Shown: one piece after another, positions 37,558 to 48,796 of the stretch | How the letters are laid out: each line of letters begins with the position of its first letter | How positions within the stretch are numbered: the first letter of the stretch is position 1 | Assembly: GCF_000220395.1 (NCBI RefSeq) | Contig: NW_004087699.1 | Coordinates: 1 to 55,110 of the forward strand | DNA: 55,110 nt | Reading direction: 5' to 3' | Source: Ichthyophthirius multifiliis | Taxonomy: Eukaryota; Ciliophora; Oligohymenophorea; Hymenostomatida | Translations under genes and position numbers: made by a program | Notes under the pieces: generated by a model | Told to the model about the DNA's origin: nothing | What the model saw: only the letters and a program-made list of their open reading frames with translations | Database searches by the model: none

Positions 37558-39720
37558 TCAAAGTGAAGCATGCAAATTTTTTAATTTTTAAATCCATTCA
37601 TATCCGTCGATAACAGGTTGTTAATTAATCGAATTATAATTTTTAGCCCAATTAAATAAATTTTTATATATTTCTCCATTTTAACTTCCAATCGCAGATC
37701 TTAACTACATATCTTAATACCCAAAAGCTTCTACTAATGCAAGCGCGTCATTCCTAATTTCGCTCAACATTTAATCTTTAATTTATTAAAGTAAGCTCAA
37801 ATGATGACCAGTAATATACTCATTTTCAATTAATTATATAGGTTTACTTAATATTTTTGTAACAGCAAATAATGAGCACAATTTTGTTAATACGTTTTTA
37901 ACATTTTCTTAAGTTTCCTATTAGATTCTTTCCTCAAAATTCATTACTGTGAAAACTAAAAAATGAGCTTTTGAAGCTTCCACTAATTCAATTCCTATTT
38001 TTTTACAAAAAAATAAAATAAAATTTAAAATTATATATATAAATATATATATGTATATACTATACCTGTATGTTTATCCCATGCTTCTCTAGACCCTTTT
38101 CCAGAGGAAATAAATGTAAGCATTTTATTAGCAGCACTTTAAATATGGAAAATCGCACTAGCAACAATAATTTTTTATAGAACTTACAAATTACTAATTT
38201 CATTAATTGTATTTACATTCTCAAGTTTAGTTCCTTGTATTTCAGATATAATTTTCATATATTAAACTGAAAAACCTAAAGGAAGTCCTTTCATTGCTTT
38301 TTCAGCTTATTTTAATAAAAATCTGGCTACCTACATGTGTAAAATAGTATTGTCTCCTTCCAATGTAACCATAGGTTTCCATTCCTAAACCATTCCAGGA
38401 AGTCCAGAATATTAAGAAAATCCATGACCTCCACAAGCTAATCTTATAATTTCTAAAAAATGTAAAACGCTTTCAGTCCATGTTGCTTTAGCACCTATAT
38501 GACATATTTAAATTTAGTTAATATTATTGTATATATATATTTTTTACCTGAAACAACTATATGAGTTTCATTTAAAGTCGAAAAGTCATTTTTTTAAACT
38601 CTTTACATTAAATTTAAAAAAATATCTTATATTCTATAAGCACTAATCAATATCGCATATATTTCAGCTAAAGGAACAAATAATTTTTCTTATTAAGTTT
38701 AATAATCTAAAATTGTTCTAAAAAATATAATTATATTAATAATAAAAATACTTAAATAAAAATAAACCTTTCTTCTCCTTTACTATCTTTGAATTATTTT
38801 CTCAAAAGTGAATATCTAATCGCAACAGTTAAAGCAATACTTAAAGTTCTTGGAAAGAATGTCGAAATAGCCAATCTAGTTTAAACCATAACTGCGTATC
38901 CGATTTTAGGATTCCCAACTTGGGTAAAAACGCCCTCTTTTGAAACTTTCTAATATCTCATTAACATATTTTCTCTTGGAATTCTTACATTATTGAATCT
39001 CACAAACCCATTATCTTTAACACTAACTCCTACTTTTGGTCCAATATCACCTACTTATATGCCTGGAAGTGGATTATAGTTTTACTAATCCCTAATGGGT
39101 ACGAAGAAAGTATAAACTCCATATTTTTTTCCTTTAATAATTAATTAGGCAAATACAGCTGCATGTGTACACCATATTCCGAGTTCTCCGACCCACCATT
39201 TAGTTGATGAAACTGTAGGCGAGTTTATTATAAATTATTGAGTGGTTTCGTCATATGTGGCAGTTGTTTCTAAAGACTAGACATCACTTCCGTGTCCTAA
39301 TTCAGTTTGGCAATAGCAGCCGATTATTTTATAAGAGTAAATGTCTGGGAGCCATTATTTGCATTATTTTTCAGATGATAAGTGTTAAATACAGGGGACA
39401 AACATTACTTAATGAACAGAGGAAGGAAAACTGAAAGGAAATTGTAAAAAAATTAAGGAACTAGTACGTTATTCGTTCGCATTAAATTTTTAGTTGTGAA
39501 TTGTGACGAATTTCTTGAAATGATTTGCGGAATATTTAATTTATTCGATTCTATTTAAATTATAGTATTCAGGATCTATTTATAATTCTTTTTATTCGTT
39601 TAAGAACTTGAATGATTCTTTGAAGAATTTCGCTTCCTCTTCATTTCGATAGGCATAACAAGAAAGCTAATCTGGAGTTACAGACGCATTTTTCAATTAT
39701 TTTATAAAATTTGGATGCAT
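37558..39720 (-). CDS. Acyl-CoA oxidase (peroxisomal ACOX family)
   Basis: Four exons with introns 38718-38767, 38495-38547 and 37995-38065; coding length 1,989 nt, 662 aa, the usual ACOX size. Family motifs in order: [127 protein letters not shown] and [11 protein letters not shown]. The C-half has [17 protein letters not shown] and [20 protein letters not shown], which holds the flavin-site GD and the catalytic Glu context. The enzyme oxidises acyl-CoA to trans-2-enoyl-CoA, passing electrons to O2 to make H2O2, the first step of peroxisomal beta-oxidation. The C-terminus is HASL, not a canonical SKL-type PTS1. GC content is noticeably higher than in neighbours, as expected for a constrained enzyme. 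Confidence 0.95.
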
Positions 39721-40369
39721 TTTATATATATATATATATATTTTAATAAAAAAAAAAAAATTATTTGCCTTTTATTTATTTACAAATTTTATTATTATTT
39801 CAATATAAGTTATTATTTTTTTAAGAAAATGACGGACTTTATGACGTTTTATTTTTATTTTATATATACTTACTAATATATTATAATATAATTATATAAA
39901 TATATATATCTATTTTTAATTTAATAATTGTTATATACAAAATACTTTAATTAATATTATAAAATATGCATATATATAAAAAAATAATTGAATTAAATAA
40001 GGTGAGGAGGGAAAGATGGGAAAAAAAAAAAATTATATAATATAATATTAAAGTATATAGAAAACAATATGATATTAATATGATATATATTTTTATATTC
40101 ATATAGAAAATAATTTATTTAAACATTTAAAACTTAAATAACAAAATTATTTATATATAAAACAATTCTTTTTAAAATATTATACAATTATAATATGTAA
40201 TATACTATTTTATATTATCATAATAATATATAATAATATACTTTATTTTTATATATATTTTATAAAAAAAAAAAAAACATTTTTACTAAAAACTAACCTA
40301 TTTAAAAAAACTACTAAAAATATAAATTAAAATAAATCTAATTCATCATTTTATAAAATATAATAAAAC
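39721..40369. other. Intergenic with a purine-rich tract
   Basis: AT-rich spacer between two minus-strand genes. A TA run abuts the acyl-CoA oxidase start (39722-39741). A guanine-rich purine tract at 40001-40020 is unusual for this genome. No coding frame. Confidence 0.55.
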
Positions 40370-41147
40370 TCATTACTATTAAAATATAGAAATATTAGGT
40401 TTAGCTACCTTTCTTTTTTCCTTCTAACCTGTATTTATACAAATCATTTCATCCCAACTATAAGGTAACATAATTTATTCTTATTTTTTTTTTTTATAAA
40501 TTAATAATATAATAAAAAAAAATACATGTATCTTAATTTTTTGCAAAAATAACACCTAATTCATCTTCATTTACAGAAAGGTAAATTTTTTAAGAATCTC
40601 CAAATGAAATCTAAATTGAAAAAAAAAATAAAAAAAAAAAAAGTTAATAAAATAAAAGGAATATTATATATTTATACAAATTTAGCCTTTACAATATCTC
40701 CAGGAATAAAGCATTCCTGCATTTTTAAAATATCTAAATTTGTTAATCTTATATCTTATTTTCTTATTATTCCTTCTATGTTTTAATTTGTCGGGATATC
40801 GTCTACTATCATTATTTTTAAATGAACTTAATCTTCTTTTATTCTTTAAACCTTAAAATTTTATATATTTATTCTTATGATTTTTATACTTTTGCTATAA
40901 CATATGATCCAATTTTTAATTATGCTGCCTTATTTTTCGATTAAGGTAATATATTTACACTATTATTTTCTTTATTTATTTAACATTTGCCACATATTGA
41001 TGCTATAATTCGACCATGTGATACATAACAACCTTCTCCTGCAGTATATTTGCCATCTCCAATATCTTTTTTTTATAAAAATAATTATTAATTATATTTT
41101 AAAATAATTGCTATACTAATAACTTATCCTGGAATAAAAAGAGACAT
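40370..41147 (-). CDS. CSL4: RNA exosome cap subunit CSL4 (EXOSC1-like)
   Basis: Four exons with introns 41066-41116, 40611-40677 and 40480-40525. About 204 aa, close to human EXOSC1 (195). The N-terminal domain reads MSLFIPGQVINIGDGKYTAG, GCYVSHGRIIASICGK. The S1 domain reads LKIGSYVIAKV, VDDIPTNQNIEGIIRKQDIR, ECFIPGDIVKAKFISFGDSQ and KIYLSVNEDELGVIFA, matching RPGDIVLAKVISLGDAQ-type sequence. The C-terminal Zn-ribbon-like part (MLPYSWDEMICINTGQKEKR, KVAKP) aligns with VPISWCEMQCPKT..E.RKVA, although only one of the paired Cys positions is kept. It caps the exosome ring in RNA 3'-5' decay. One base is missing from the A/T run at 40881-40885. A standard-code frame at 40604 is a shadow. Confidence 0.9.
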
Positions 41148-41327
41148 GCTGTTTTTATTATAAATTTATTTTTATACTATATAAAATATGAATTAATATA
41201 TTTTTATAAAGAAAATTTAAAATTTATATATATTATAAAAAAGAATTAACTTAATAAAATATAGATTTATTAAATTATCTTTGTTTAAAAAAACTTTAAA
41301 ATATAAAAAAAATTATTTGAAAAAAAA
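41148..41327. promoter_or_regulatory. Bidirectional promoter region, CSL4 / F-BAR gene
   Basis: 180 bases separate two divergent start codons. Composition is almost pure A/T and no specific motif is recognised. The role is inferred from position only. Confidence 0.4.
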
Positions 41328-41598
41328 ATGCATAAAGAAATCGTTTAATAAATCGATGTAAGTATATGCAAAAATTAAATTAATATTTGTTAATTTTAAA
41401 ATAAAAAAATAATTAATAAATTCATTATTTTTAATATAAAAAAAGGATTGCAATAAACTATTATCTGATAAATTTTCAACAATAAAATCAACATGTAAAG
41501 CTTTTGTAGCCTATTATAAATCATTCGCAAATATTCAGTAAAACTATTCCGAACAATTAATAAAATTAACTAAAACAGGTAAAAATATATAGAATTAA

Positions 41599-41643
<45 letters not shown>

Positions 41644-44600
41644 TATTTTTATATATATATATTTATAATATAATTAGCTGGTAAATACATGGGTCTAAAA
41701 AAGACTGTACTAGAATGCCGAGAGAATGAAAATCCGTAAATTTTTAATTAAAAAAATAATTAAATATATTAATAAAATCAGAACTATACAATATTTGATA
41801 GATTCGCAATTAAGTTTTATATTAAGTTTATCTGATATAAACAATGAAATAACTTAAAAAATAAATAATGAATTATTATTTCATTTAAATTAAATATATA
41901 TGGAAAGTAAAATGATGAAAAGTGATTTTTTACGTGTAATTTAAAACGAAATAAAAAAACCAATTTAATTATATCAAGAAAAATTAAAAAAAAATACTGC
42001 CGAAACTAAAAAAAATCCCCATAATTTAGAAATGTAAAAACAGGTAGATTTACTACAAAAAGAAATATCAGATTTTGAAGGAAATTCAGTAAAATAAATT
42101 TTAAAAATGCTAGAGAAAACTACTTAGTAGGAAAATAAAAGAAATTTCGATTTAAAATAGGTGATTGCTCAATTTGGTTAGTTAATAGGAAAACAATTGG
42201 AAAATATGGTAAGAATTTCAAATAAAATAAATGATAATTACACAAAAATTTAACTTGAACCTTCCACCTTTGATGTATAATAAATTGAACTTTAATTAAA
42301 AAGTACCTTTTCGAATGGTTTGGATGAAAATAATAAGAATTTTAGCCCTTTAAAAAATAAGAATATACAAAAATAATAATAAGATTCACAAATTAATAAA
42401 AAAAGCTTAGGAGAAAAAAAGGAAGAATTTAATTAAAATTTAAAAGAAAGTCGAATCAGGAAAATTAATATAAAATACGATTCTGTTATTATTAAATAAA
42501 TCCCAAATATTATTAAAAATTAATAAGGAATTTTTAATATTGAAATCCCTTTTTCAGAGTAAAAAAAATATACTATACAAATTATATAAGAATTAATATA
42601 TAATATATATTAAATATAAAGAGATTTTTCAAAATAACTGTAATTTAATCAATTCGGAATTTTAATAAGTATATTAGGTAGAAATTATTATAAAGACTAA
42701 AAAGAATAAAACGAGAAGAATATAGAAGAATTAGAGTCTTATTTAGGTTTTTTAAAAAACAAACTAAAAATAAACTTAAAAGACTTTAAATTAATCCAAA
42801 AATTATATTCGAAAAATCAAGAAAAAAAAAGTACTCATAATTATCTATAAAATATATTCTAAGATTCTCTTGAAATACTTAAACGTCCTCCAGAATAAAT
42901 TAATGAAGAAGAAACTTCATTTACATTAAAATTTTTATAAAATTTATATGTTTTTATTGCTATTAATTAATATTGGAAGGATATTTTATTGCCTAAAGCA
43001 TTTTCTAATGATAATAATGAAAAAATAGTAATTACATATAAAAATAACTTCGAAATTATCCTGAATATATTTCAAAGTGATAATTCTAATAAGTAAAATA
43101 TACTTTAAAGTTCTTTTTTGAATCTTTTTTAGGACATAAATATCACTTTTCCTTTAAATTATTCCCTATGTTAAATTATGATGCCTTTTTTTTTCGAGAG
43201 TAATGATTAAATGTGTGATTTTTGGTAAGATTATTTCCAAATAAGTGTTTCTTTTGCACAAAAAGTGCTCTAAATTCCTCCTGCGAATTTCTATTTGATT
43301 TTTTTAAATTATTTTACGAAAACATTCTACATTCTAGTCTAATTCTTAAAGAAAAAATACTAAACTTATGTAAAATATTGAACCAGTTTTGGACGAAGCT
43401 TTAAAATAAATTTTCCAAAAATTAAAAAAAAAAGGAAGAAATAGAAAATGAACCAGAATTACAAAAATGCCTCAAATATAAACTATCAAATAAAGTCTTT
43501 TTAAATTTTTCAGATATTATTAAATCTTTCTGGATATATTTCCCACCAAATGAAAACTATATAAGGTGTATTTGTAATTTATTAATAGTATTTTCCTTAA
43601 ATTAATAAGAATACACTATATATAATGATTTATAATAGATGATAATTTATATTTTTACATGTGGAGGATTTAAATTTGCATCTAATTTTTATAAAAAAGC
43701 TTCATTTTAACCACATGATACATTAGATAAATACACAAGTATTTTTTTTATTTAAAAAAAAAATTATTAAATATAATATATATATATTTATATTTATTTA
43801 TTTTTTAATAAAAAAAAAAGTGCCAAAAATAGGTGATTTATTAAAAATTATTAATAGTAATTTAAAAGGATTAATTAATAATTATATTCCTTTGTTTACG
43901 AAATTTCTAGCACCGTTTTTTGATTTAAATCCTGAGGAAATATAATCTGAATTCATTAAAAGTTTCATTGAAGGAGCTCTGGCAGAAATTATTAAAATAA
44001 TAAATTTACATATAGATGAAAATATAATAAATAATGATAATTCTATATTCTCTTTTTAAATTGCACATGAACTTTCTAAATTAGATGATTTTATGTCTTC
44101 ATTATAAATTAATAATTATTAGTCTTATTATTTAGTTATGACACCTTTTCTTGAATATTGGTTTAATAATATGTAAATATTTTTTTAATTTAATTATTTT
44201 CTTTTTAATTTTTATATGTGTTCTTTTTTTTTTTTTTTAATATAAAATTATATATTAAGATTAATTTTATTATATTTATTTAAAAAATAAGGGAATACTA
44301 ATGCAAAACAATGCTAAGAAATTGTTTAAACTAAGAAAATTGGTAATTTACTTATAATATTGTTATATATTTATTTTATAATATAAAGGTAAAGTGGAGA
44401 AGGTTAATCCCTTTATACAAAATCAGTTATAGACTATTGTTCTTTATTATTTAAAAGTATAGAGATATTACAAGATTTAATAGATGTAAATGATTAGAAT
44501 AAATTTAAATAATATATAAAGAAAAAATTTGAAATATTAATAAATGAATCTATGAATGATTATTCTAAGGAAATTAAAAATAGTTTAAATTATTTAAATT

Positions 44601-45736
44601 CTATAAATAATCCGATTTTCACTAAAGCTTCTATTTCTAAAAATAATTAAAAAAATAATGAAAATGAAGTTATTTCTAATTGTAATCTAATCTATTTTTT
44701 AACAAAAAAATTATAATATTTTTTTATTTAAAGTAAAAGAATTAAAATCTGTATGCTTTAGATTTGGAAATCTATATTTCTTAAGTGAATAAATAAAAAA
44801 TATATAAGAAAATATAATTAAAATGAATATAAATACAATTCAAGGAGTAAAAAATGAATTCTTAAATATTGCAAATGTAAAACATTAAATATAAATATAT
44901 ATATATATATGATATTATATATATATATTTTAAATAATAATTTTATTTATATAATATTTATTTTATATTAAAAAATAAATTAATTAGGATATTTCAAAAT
45001 TAACATCAAAATTAATTGTTTCACATTTTTGGAAAAAAAACTTATTTTCTAAAATAAATACTAATTTTGAATACTAATAATTTAAAGAATTAGAATTAGA
45101 AATATTTTAAAAATAATGTATTTATTTAAACATATATAATAAATTTTTGTAATTTTTTATTAATTTTAGACAATTTTTCTATACTAAATTTATTAGAAGA
45201 ATGTGAAGATTACTATTAAATAATAAACAAAAGAGTTCCAAAAGAATATTAATAAATTCTTTGGGAAAATATAGCAAGATAATTCTGCTTAGAATATTTT
45301 TATGCAATAATAGATGTAAATAAATATACATTTGATATTGATTATGAGAAATACGGAAAATATTTAAAACTAGAAATTAATACAATTAAAACTACTTTAA
45401 TTAAAAAGTGAATATAGTAAATATAAATATAATATATATATATATATATAATAATTTATTCATATATATATAGTACATTCTATTGGAAAATTTACTTTAG
45501 CCTATAATAGAAATTGCATTTAATTTTGAAAATAATATATGTAATGTTTTAAAGATATATGAATAAAATATGGTAAATAATAAAAAAATATAAAATTAAA
45601 TACAATTAAATAGGCTGAAAATAATGATTATGAATGTTAAAAATTATTTAGAATAATATATATAAGAAAAAAAGAAAAAAATAATAAACAAGAAGAAATA
45701 ATAAAAAAATATAAAAAATTTTATCTAAATATATGA
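41328..45736 (+). CDS. Large F-BAR-domain protein, probable membrane-tether role
   Basis: Many short introns, including 41358-41445, 41579-41687 and 41736-41781. The N-terminal 180 residues look like an F-BAR helix bundle: DDCNKLLSDKFSTIKSTCKA, YYKSFANIQQNYSEQLIKLT, GKYMGLKKTVLEC, KINNELLFHLNQIYMESKMM and LYQEKLKKNTAETKKNP. The long remainder is helical: LESYLGFLKNKLKINLKDFK, SLEILKRPPEQINEEETSFT, SNKVFLNFSDIIKSFWIYFP, AEIIKIINLHIDENIIN and, near the end, LLEECEDYYQIINKRVPKEY and LEYFYAIIDVNKYTFDID. These helical repeats recall exocyst or Munc13-type tethers, but no named domain is secure. The protein ends at TGA 45734. About 1,150 aa. One T seems missing at about 43234. A standard-code frame at 43222 is a real piece of this gene in one exon. 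Confidence 0.72.
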
Positions 45737-45772
45737 TTTTAAAAATAAAATTTAAATAATATATATAATTCT
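45737..45772. terminator. 36-base shared 3' region of two convergent genes
   Basis: Only 36 AT-rich bases separate the F-BAR stop and the Mpv17-like stop. The mRNA 3' ends must overlap or lie in the coding region of the neighbour. No AATAAA placement can be assigned with confidence. Confidence 0.4.
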
Positions 45773-46411
45773 TCAGTGATGATAATCAAAATATTTTTCA
45801 ATAGTATATACATTCCACACAATTCCAATAATAAGTCCTTTTAAAAATTAAATTTTCTACCCATTCCTTGATATATTAGTAACAATTTATTCTTTCTACC
45901 TAAGCATATCAAACTAATTAAATCCCATATCCCACAAAATACTAACGGCTGATATATGTAATCTAAAAATTGCAATGTCTTTTAGTATATTCTTTTATTA
46001 TTAAATCTCATTCTAATTCTAATCTTTAAATTTTCTGACAGTTTATTCTTTAGGAATGAACTTATTAGGATACATATTTTACATAAAATTATATAATACA
46101 CATATATTTATTAAATGAAACAATATATGGTTTATTCCTATATCAAATAGCAGTGTTTTTTTTTCAGCCAAATAAAAAAAATTATAATTTGGAAGTCCCA
46201 TATTTTTCAAAATTTGTTTATTTACAAAGCTTTAAAATATCTTCATTGGAGTCATATATCCCATATAAAAATATCCTATGTATTTTAATTTTTCCTTATC
46301 CCAATATTTCTTATCTATTTAAGATAATACCAATGATATTGTACCTACATAAACACCACCATGTACTATTGTAGGTATTAAACGAGAAACAAAATATGTA
46401 GCTTTTTTCAT
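45773..46411 (-). CDS. Mpv17/PMP22-like membrane protein (tentative)
   Basis: The start MKKATYFVSRLIPTIVHGGV is followed by YVGTISLVLSQIDKKYWDKE, KLKYIGYFYMGYMTPMKIFQ and SFVNKQILKNMGLPN. This resembles the Mpv17 pattern of two N-terminal helices with G-D-x-x-x-Q, D-x-x-R and G-x-x-x-x-P motifs, loosely. After the T-run at about 46173-46180 two frames stay open. One gives LLFDIGINHILFHLINI and ends with VWNVYTIEKYFDYHH, recalling the Mpv17 W-N-x-Y-L-S end. The other gives LDYIYQPLVFCGIWDLISL. One missing base would select the first. About 210 aa. Mpv17 proteins sit in inner mitochondrial or peroxisomal membranes. The standard-code frame at 46153 is a shadow. Confidence 0.5.
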
Positions 46412-46572
46412 TTTATATATTTATTAAAATTTTTTAATATAAGTATAGATATTTATTGATTTGATTAAAAAATTATTTTTACTCTTTTATTTTTATGAAA
46501 ATAAAATATTTAATAAAATTGTTTTTTTTGTTTTTTAATTATTTTATATAAATAATTAAATAAAAAAAAAAT
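46412..46572. promoter_or_regulatory. Bidirectional promoter region
   Basis: 161 AT-rich bases between two divergent starts, the Mpv17-like protein and the SDHAF1-like protein. Both products are expected in mitochondria, so shared control is plausible but inferred. Confidence 0.4.
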
Positions 46573-46929
46573 ATGTCAAGAATACCAAGAAAATCTTAAT
46601 TATAACTTTCAGTATTATAATTTTATAGAGAAACATTAAAATTTGCAAATATCAAATCTGAAGTAAGTTTATTTACGAGGTTTATTTATATTTTTTTATT
46701 TTTATTTTTTTACTTAATAATATTAAATTATAATTTAATAATTATTTATTTATATTATTTAAATATTTCATAAATAAAGCCAACAAAATCAAGCCTGAAG
46801 AAATATATTTAGGCTTAATTTAAATAAAATGCACAAATACCAAGAAAAAACTTTACACAAGTAAATTAAAAATATATATATAGAAAAACATCAATAATTT
46901 AATTTAATATATGTAAATTTAAAGATTGA
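46573..46929 (+). CDS. LYR-motif protein, succinate dehydrogenase assembly factor 1-like
   Basis: Two exons with a 117-nt intron at 46663-46779 that starts GTAAGT; 79 aa, the same size as yeast Sdh6. It begins MSRIPRKSQLQLSVLQFYRE, parallel to human SDHAF1 [20 protein letters not shown]; the LYR motif appears as FYR. The second exon reads LKKYIQAQFKQNAQIPRKNF, paralleling the E-F-R-x-x-x-x-x-P-R segment, and ends with a basic YIYRK..IQF helix. SDHAF1 helps insert Fe-S clusters into succinate dehydrogenase subunit B in the mitochondrial matrix. The Leu-to-Phe change in LYR is noted. Function is by homology. Confidence 0.78.
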
Positions 46930-47606
46930 ATATTAATTAAGATAAGGAAAAAATAGATTTAAAATGATTAAGGAATTCAATAATATTGATTCTATAAACT
47001 TTATGTGAAAAATATAAACTTTAATTTAAAAATATAATTTAATAAAAAAAAAATTTAATTATTTTTTTTTTATTAAAATTTTATAATCAAATTTTTAATT
47101 AAAATATATAAAATTATATATTATAATAATATTTTCGGTTTTTAGAAAGTTATAATTTCAAAAATAGGTTATTTTAATAATTCTCAATAAAACTTTCTGG
47201 ATAATTCTAAAGCTTTTAAAAAGCATTCATCTTTTTCTTAATTTTATAGTTAAATTTGCTAATTATCAACTGTTTAAAATATAGATTTTATTATAAAATA
47301 AAACAATATTAAATAAAATACTTGCTTTTTTTACACTTTTAAATTATTTTTAATATTTTTGTTTTTATTTTAAATTCTTTTTGATAATTTTTTAAACTTT
47401 TTTAACTTTTTAAACAATTAAATTTTTATTTTTATTTTTTTATTTCTAATAATTGCTAAACTAAGTAAAAAATTAAAAATCCTGTTTATTTAAATTAGAA
47501 ATATTATATTATGAATGCTAAAATTATAAATTATTTTGATTCTAAAATTTATTTTATTACACTGAGCATATATGGATATCAAATTCTTTATTAATAGGGT
47601 TAAATT

Positions 47607-47663
<57 letters not shown>

Positions 47664-47739
47664 CATTTATATAAATTTTAAAAAAAACTATTAATTTTTC
47701 ATCAAAATATTTATTTTATTATATATTAAATGTTATTAT
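46930..47739. other. Unresolved region, AT-rich with (TA)n
   Basis: Two competing weak readings exist at about 47150-47290. The plus strand gives GYFNNSQQNFLDNSKAFKKH after a possible AG acceptor. The minus strand gives MNAFQKLQNYPESFIENYQN. Neither has a defensible start, stop or partner exon. A TA run of about 45 bases lies at 47614-47658. Some part may be an exon of an unrecognised gene or an RNA gene. Confidence 0.4.
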
Positions 47740-48185
47740 TATTTTTTTACAAGATAATATTATAGATTAACTGCATTTATCACAATAACTTGTTCTTTAA
47801 GAACATATGTTAACATGCTCATTTTATTTTTCGTTTAATATAAATTCTTTACAATAATTACATTATTAAGTCCTGTTCTAAATCTCTACTTTCTAATGCT
47901 TTTCAATATATTAGTTTTCGATAGAAATAGGACAATATTAGCATTTTATCTTTTTATATTAATTTCAAAATAATATATTAAAAATATTATACAAATTCAT
48001 GTTTATCTAAATGATCCTTAATATCTTTTTTATCATAATAAACACGGCATTAGTTACATTATAAAATATTTCTTATACAATATGCTTCGTGTAATAAAAT
48101 TTTATCTTAATCAACAAACTTCTTACTATTTTTTATAAGTTATATTATTTTAAGAAAATACTTACCAATTAGAACAATATGACAT
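47740..48185 (-). CDS. TRAF-type zinc-finger protein (XAF1/TRAFD1-like), 3' end unresolved
   Basis: Start MSYCSNCKKFVDQDKILLHE. The first intron begins GTAAGT after a Cys codon, and a second of about 43 nt follows HLDKHEF. The product has regular Cys/His clusters: CSNC-x-HEAYC, CNQCRVYY-x-HLDKH, CQYC-x-KHQ, CNYCKEF-x-EHVNIC and SQRTSYCDKC. This spacing (CxxC-x11-HxxxC, then R..C..C) is that of tandem TRAF-type fingers in XAF1 and TRAFD1. These bind zinc and usually mediate protein contacts in signalling. About 135 aa are visible up to CSQSIIL. The frame then runs into AT-only sequence and the stop is not located. Confidence 0.72.
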
Positions 48186-48721
48186 TTTATTGTATTTTTC
48201 TTATACAATTTAAAGCTAATTTATTATTATTAAAAATAAAACTATAATGATTAGTAGTTAATATAATAATAAATTTTTATAATTTTAAAAGATAAATATT
48301 TTGGTCAAAAAGATATTAAAACAAATTAATAAATAAAAAATATAGAATTATATAATATATTTTAAATTTAATATAAATATAATAATATTAAATATTAATA
48401 TATTTATTATAAAAATATACTCAAATAATTAATAATTTATATATATTTGAAAATATATCAATTATATATTATTAAAATATTTTTTCAAATAAATTTATTT
48501 TATTTATGTTAATTGGATAAAAATATAATATGATTTCATTATAATAATAACATATGAATATAAAAAATAATTTTATATTAATTATTATAATTTTTATATA
48601 TTTATTAAATAAAATAATAAAAATTTTATATTTAATATATATGTTTTTAATTATTATTTAAATATACATTAAAATAATATTTTAAAAACATTATATATGT
48701 ATATATATATATATATATATA

Positions 48722-48776
<55 letters not shown>

Positions 48777-48796
48777 TCGAAATTAACATTTAATAT
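48186..48796. other. Intergenic with long (TA)n
   Basis: Between two minus-strand genes. A TA tract of about 70 bases with one interruption covers 48700-48771, just beyond the histidine kinase stop. No coding-like frame. Confidence 0.6.
48700..48771. repeat. (TA)n microsatellite
   Basis: About 35 TA units with a single ATTAAT interruption. The longest dinucleotide tract in the window. Confidence 0.95.

Noticed and set aside
46141-46200. In-frame TGA inside the Mpv17-like gene, suggesting selenocysteine or UGA reassignment
   Set aside because: On recounting the T-run the TGA is not in the same frame as the start; a one-base homopolymer problem explains it better.
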